From Pseudomonadaceae bacterium UBA836 (GTDB lineage Bacteria; Pseudomonadota; Gammaproteobacteria; Pseudomonadales; Pseudomonadaceae): 37,046 nucleotides of DNA. A program made the translations under genes and the position numbers. The stretch is from assembly GCA_002296055.1 (NCBI GenBank), contig DBHE01000134.1, positions 16,880 through 53,925 of the forward strand. The letters run 5' to 3'. This document shows, piece by piece, positions 34,858-37,046 of the stretch (position 1 is the stretch's first letter; the number at the start of each line of letters is the position of its first letter). The notes under the pieces are model-generated. The model saw only the letters and a program-made list of their open reading frames with translations. It was not told the origin of the DNA and ran no database searches.

Positions 34858-35380
34858 ACCCACCCAAACGTCATTCTCGCGGAGGCGGGAGTCCAGTGAT
34901 ACGCCAACGCCCAAACTGGATCCCCGCCTGCGCGAGGATGACGAGGATTGGGGGAGCGACGGAAGACTCGCAGACGCGGTTATGCACACCACAACCCTCC
35001 CCACCCAAGCGTCATTCCCGCGAAGGCGGGAATCCAGGGATACGCCAAAGCCCAAACTGGATCCCCGCCTACGCGGGGATCACGAGGATTGGGGGAACGA
35101 CGGGAGACTCGCGGGCGCGGCTATCCAAACCATAACCCACCCCACCCAAACGTCATTCCTGCGAAGGCGGGAAACCAGTGATACGCCAACACCCGAACTG
35201 GATCCCCGCCTACGCGGGGATGACGAGGATTGGGGGGAACGACGGCAGACTCGCGGTCGCCGTTATACACACCACAACCCTACCCACCCAAACGTCATTC
35301 CCGCGAAGGCGGGAATCCAGGGACACGCCAACGCCCGGACTGGATCCCCCGCCTGCGCGGGGATGACAGAGTAATCGGGG
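34858..35380. repeat. Four tandem copies of a ~141-bp palindrome-bearing unit
   Basis: The CGTCATTC start of the unit occurs at 34869, 35010, 35151 and 35293, a period of 141-142 bp. Each unit has one hairpin of the TTCCCGC-GAAG-GCGGGAA type and, about 45 bp on, an inverted relative ATCCCCGC-CTAC-GCGGGGAT, then a less conserved spacer with GACTCGCGG. Copies differ at scattered positions, including stem changes. No gene is inside. The unit family matches the inverted repeat next to the GIY-YIG gene. Confidence 0.9.
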
Positions 35381-35408
35381 CGGGCCGTTTAGGTTCGACG
35401 GGGCCGGA

Positions 35409-37046
35409 TTACAACCACGCCTGATAAAACGCCAACTCCTCTTCCAGCACCTGCGCCAAATGCGCGGCCCTGCGGAAGCCGTGGCGTTCGTCGGCGAAGG
35501 TGACGCAGTGCACCGGCACGCCGTTGTCGTCCAGCGCGGCGACCATCTGTTCGGTCTGGCTGGGCAGTACGACGGCGTCGCGCAGGCCCTGGAAGAAGAT
35601 CACCGGGGTGCGGATGCGTTCGGCCTGGGCCAAGGGTGAGCGTTCCACGTAGCGCTCGGGCTGGGTGTCGGGGTCGCCGATCAGCCAGTCGATGTAGTCG
35701 ACCTCAAACTTATGGGTCACCGCGCGCAGCTGCAGCGGATCACTTACACCGTAGAGGCTGGCAGCAGCGCGGAAGCGCCCTGCCCCGGCCACCAGCGAGC
35801 AGAGGGTGGTGTAGCCACCGGCGCTGGAGCCGCGGATAAACACCTGCGCCGGATTCACCTTACCCTGCTGACTCAGATAGTCGACGGCCGCCAGCACGTC
35901 TTCCACATCGGTCACGCCCCAATTGCCCTGCAGGCGCTGACGATACGGCCTGCCGTAGCCGGTGCTGCCACGGTAGTTCAGATCGGCAACGGCAAAGCCG
36001 CGCTGGGTCCAGAACTGGATGCGATTATCCAGCACCGGGTAGCAGGCCGAGGTAGGCCCGCCGTGGGTGAAGATCAGCAGCGGCGGTGGTTGATCGATCT
36101 TCTGAGCGTGATTGCGCGGCGGATAGAAAAAGCCGTGGGCGCTCTCGCCGCCCGCGCTCAGATACAGCAACCGTTCGGGGCGCGACAAGTCGGCAGTGTC
36201 CAGCGCGGTGTCGTCGCCCAGCAGGCGGGTCAGTTCGCCGGTGGCCAGTTCAATGCGCAGAATGGCGGCGGTGCAACTGGGCGAGGCGCCGATGCAATAC
36301 AGCGCCTTGCCGTCGCTGCACAGGTGGCGGAAGCGACTGTAGCCGTGGGCCAGCCGCCGCTCTTCGGCGCTGACCGAATGGCGCAACGCCAGATGGCCGT
36401 AGCCGGCCTCACTCCAGCTCAGCGCCATCCAGCCGTCATTCAGCGTTACCCAGGTATTGCTGCCCTGCTGCCAGGGTGCGGGCGCATGGTCAGCGGCAAT
36501 CGCCGGCAACTTGCGCGGGCCGCCATCGGTAAACAGCCACGGCACCCAATAGCCACTGCGATCAGACAGGCAGCACAGCTGGCCTTTTTGATCAAAGCGC
36601 GGCTGCTGCAGCGCTTCGTCAGCACCTGCCTGCGATTGCACCTGCGCCACGCTGCCGTCGGCCGCCAGCGTTGCCAGCATCAGGCGGGTGCGGGTCCAGC
36701 TCAGGTCAGGGCGATCCCATTCGATCCAGGCCAGCTGCGTGCCGCAATCACTGACCTGCGGGCTGTAGTAGAAGTCAGCGCCGCTGGCGAGCAACTGGCG
36801 CGAGCCGTCCAGCCCGATGGCGACCAGCCGGTGCTCCACCCGACCCGGCAGATGTGCCTCTTCCACCGCCAGCACGCGGCGGCGCGCAAGGTCTGCGCAG
36901 AGCCCGCCGTAGCGGCACTCGGGGTGTTGGGTCAGGGGTTCAAGGCGTTGGCCTTCCGGGCATTGCAGATACAGCTGCTGGTCGGCTTCGTTGACGAACA
37001 CCAGCAGGCAGTCGGGTTCAAACTCACCGGGCAGCACGCAGAAGCT
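35409..37046 (-). CDS. S9-family prolyl oligopeptidase-like peptidase, 5' end outside the window
   Basis: Codons are open to the right edge, so the N-terminus is missing; 545 residues are visible. The N-terminal part is a beta-propeller-like region and the C-terminal ~260 residues are an alpha/beta hydrolase domain. The catalytic triad is visible: Ser in RGSSAGGYTT, Asp in GLRDAVVLPSQ and His in DERHGFRRA. FTHGGPTSACYP supplies the oxyanion region. These enzymes are cytoplasmic dipeptidyl/acylaminoacyl-type peptidases. It ends just past the 141-bp repeat array. Confidence 0.92.
   Translation of the reverse strand, partial: SFCVLPGEFEPDCLLVFVNEADQQLYLQCPEGQRLEPLTQHPECRYGGLCADLARRRVLAVEEAHLPGRVEHRLVAIGLDGSRQLLASGADFYYSPQVSDCGTQLAWIEWDRPDLSWTRTRLMLATLAADGSVAQVQSQAGADEALQQPRFDQKGQLCCLSDRSGYWVPWLFTDGGPRKLPAIAADHAPAPWQQGSNTWVTLNDGWMALSWSEAGYGHLALRHSVSAEERRLAHGYSRFRHLCSDGKALYCIGASPSCTAAILRIELATGELTRLLGDDTALDTADLSRPERLLYLSAGGESAHGFFYPPRNHAQKIDQPPPLLIFTHGGPTSACYPVLDNRIQFWTQRGFAVADLNYRGSTGYGRPYRQRLQGNWGVTDVEDVLAAVDYLSQQGKVNPAQVFIRGSSAGGYTTLCSLVAGAGRFRAAASLYGVSDPLQLRAVTHKFEVDYIDWLIGDPDTQPERYVERSPLAQAERIRTPVIFFQGLRDAVVLPSQTEQMVAALDDNGVPVHCVTFADERHGFRRAAHLAQVLEEELAFYQAWL

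Noticed and set aside
34750..35055. N-terminal extension of the acyl-CoA dehydrogenase-like gene
   Set aside because: The added residues translate the palindromic repeat array (repeated DSRLR peptides). A GTG at 34749 with AGGAG is the better start.
34858..35380. CRISPR array
   Set aside because: Regular spacing is present, but the whole ~141-bp unit, not just a short repeat, is conserved, each unit has two opposed palindromes, and no cas gene is near.

Overview
This window looks like chromosomal DNA from a GC-rich gammaproteobacterium of the Pseudomonas/Halopseudomonas type. The pointers are an ErcA-type iron alcohol dehydrogenase coupled to a NahK/ErcS'-like hybrid kinase, AACAACAA-type leaders (the Crc/Hfq 'CA' motif of pseudomonads), a PhoX-like Tat lipoprotein and a katG. 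The genus is an inference from gene content; no rRNA gene is present.

Layout. 1-3.6 kb: the start of a PhoX-like phosphatase gene, a 279-bp MITE-like element with two hairpin modules, then a hybrid histidine kinase coupled to ercA. 3.8-6.8 kb: a NosR/NirI-like flavo-iron-sulfur membrane protein without any nos genes, a cupin and a DUF2218 protein. 6.8-15.2 kb: an iron-siderophore import locus, with a five-gene minus-strand operon (MFS, two FecCD permeases, ATPase, binding protein), an AraC/PchR-type regulator and a divergent TonB-dependent receptor. A 19-bp Fur-like motif occurs in both promoter regions. 15.3-17.5 kb: an MscS channel and a DUF21/CBS protein, the latter preceded by a possible 10-codon leader peptide. 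17.6-21.6 kb: two tandem paralogous type-B carboxylesterase lipoproteins, each with a dockerin-like loop, preceded by TetR-operator-like palindromes. 22-24.3 kb: katG with an OxyR-like half site upstream.

24.5-29.8 kb is the most notable region, a compact minus-strand selenocysteine island. In transcription order it holds a thioredoxin-like/unknown-domain protein, a UGSC-motif selenoprotein whose in-frame UGA splits it into two apparent ORFs, selA, selB and the selenocysteine tRNA (selC). The coding genes overlap or lie within about 15 nt of each other. A bulged stem-loop that could be the SECIS lies directly after the UGA. selD is not in the window. A DUF2804 gene lies upstream on the same strand.

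31-37 kb: a small stand-alone GIY-YIG protein beside a perfect 33-bp inverted repeat, an AEC transporter divergent from a LysR regulator, a small uncharacterised protein coupled to a short acyl-CoA dehydrogenase-like protein, four tandem copies of a ~141-bp unit built from palindromes related to those beside the GIY-YIG gene, and a 5'-truncated S9 peptidase.
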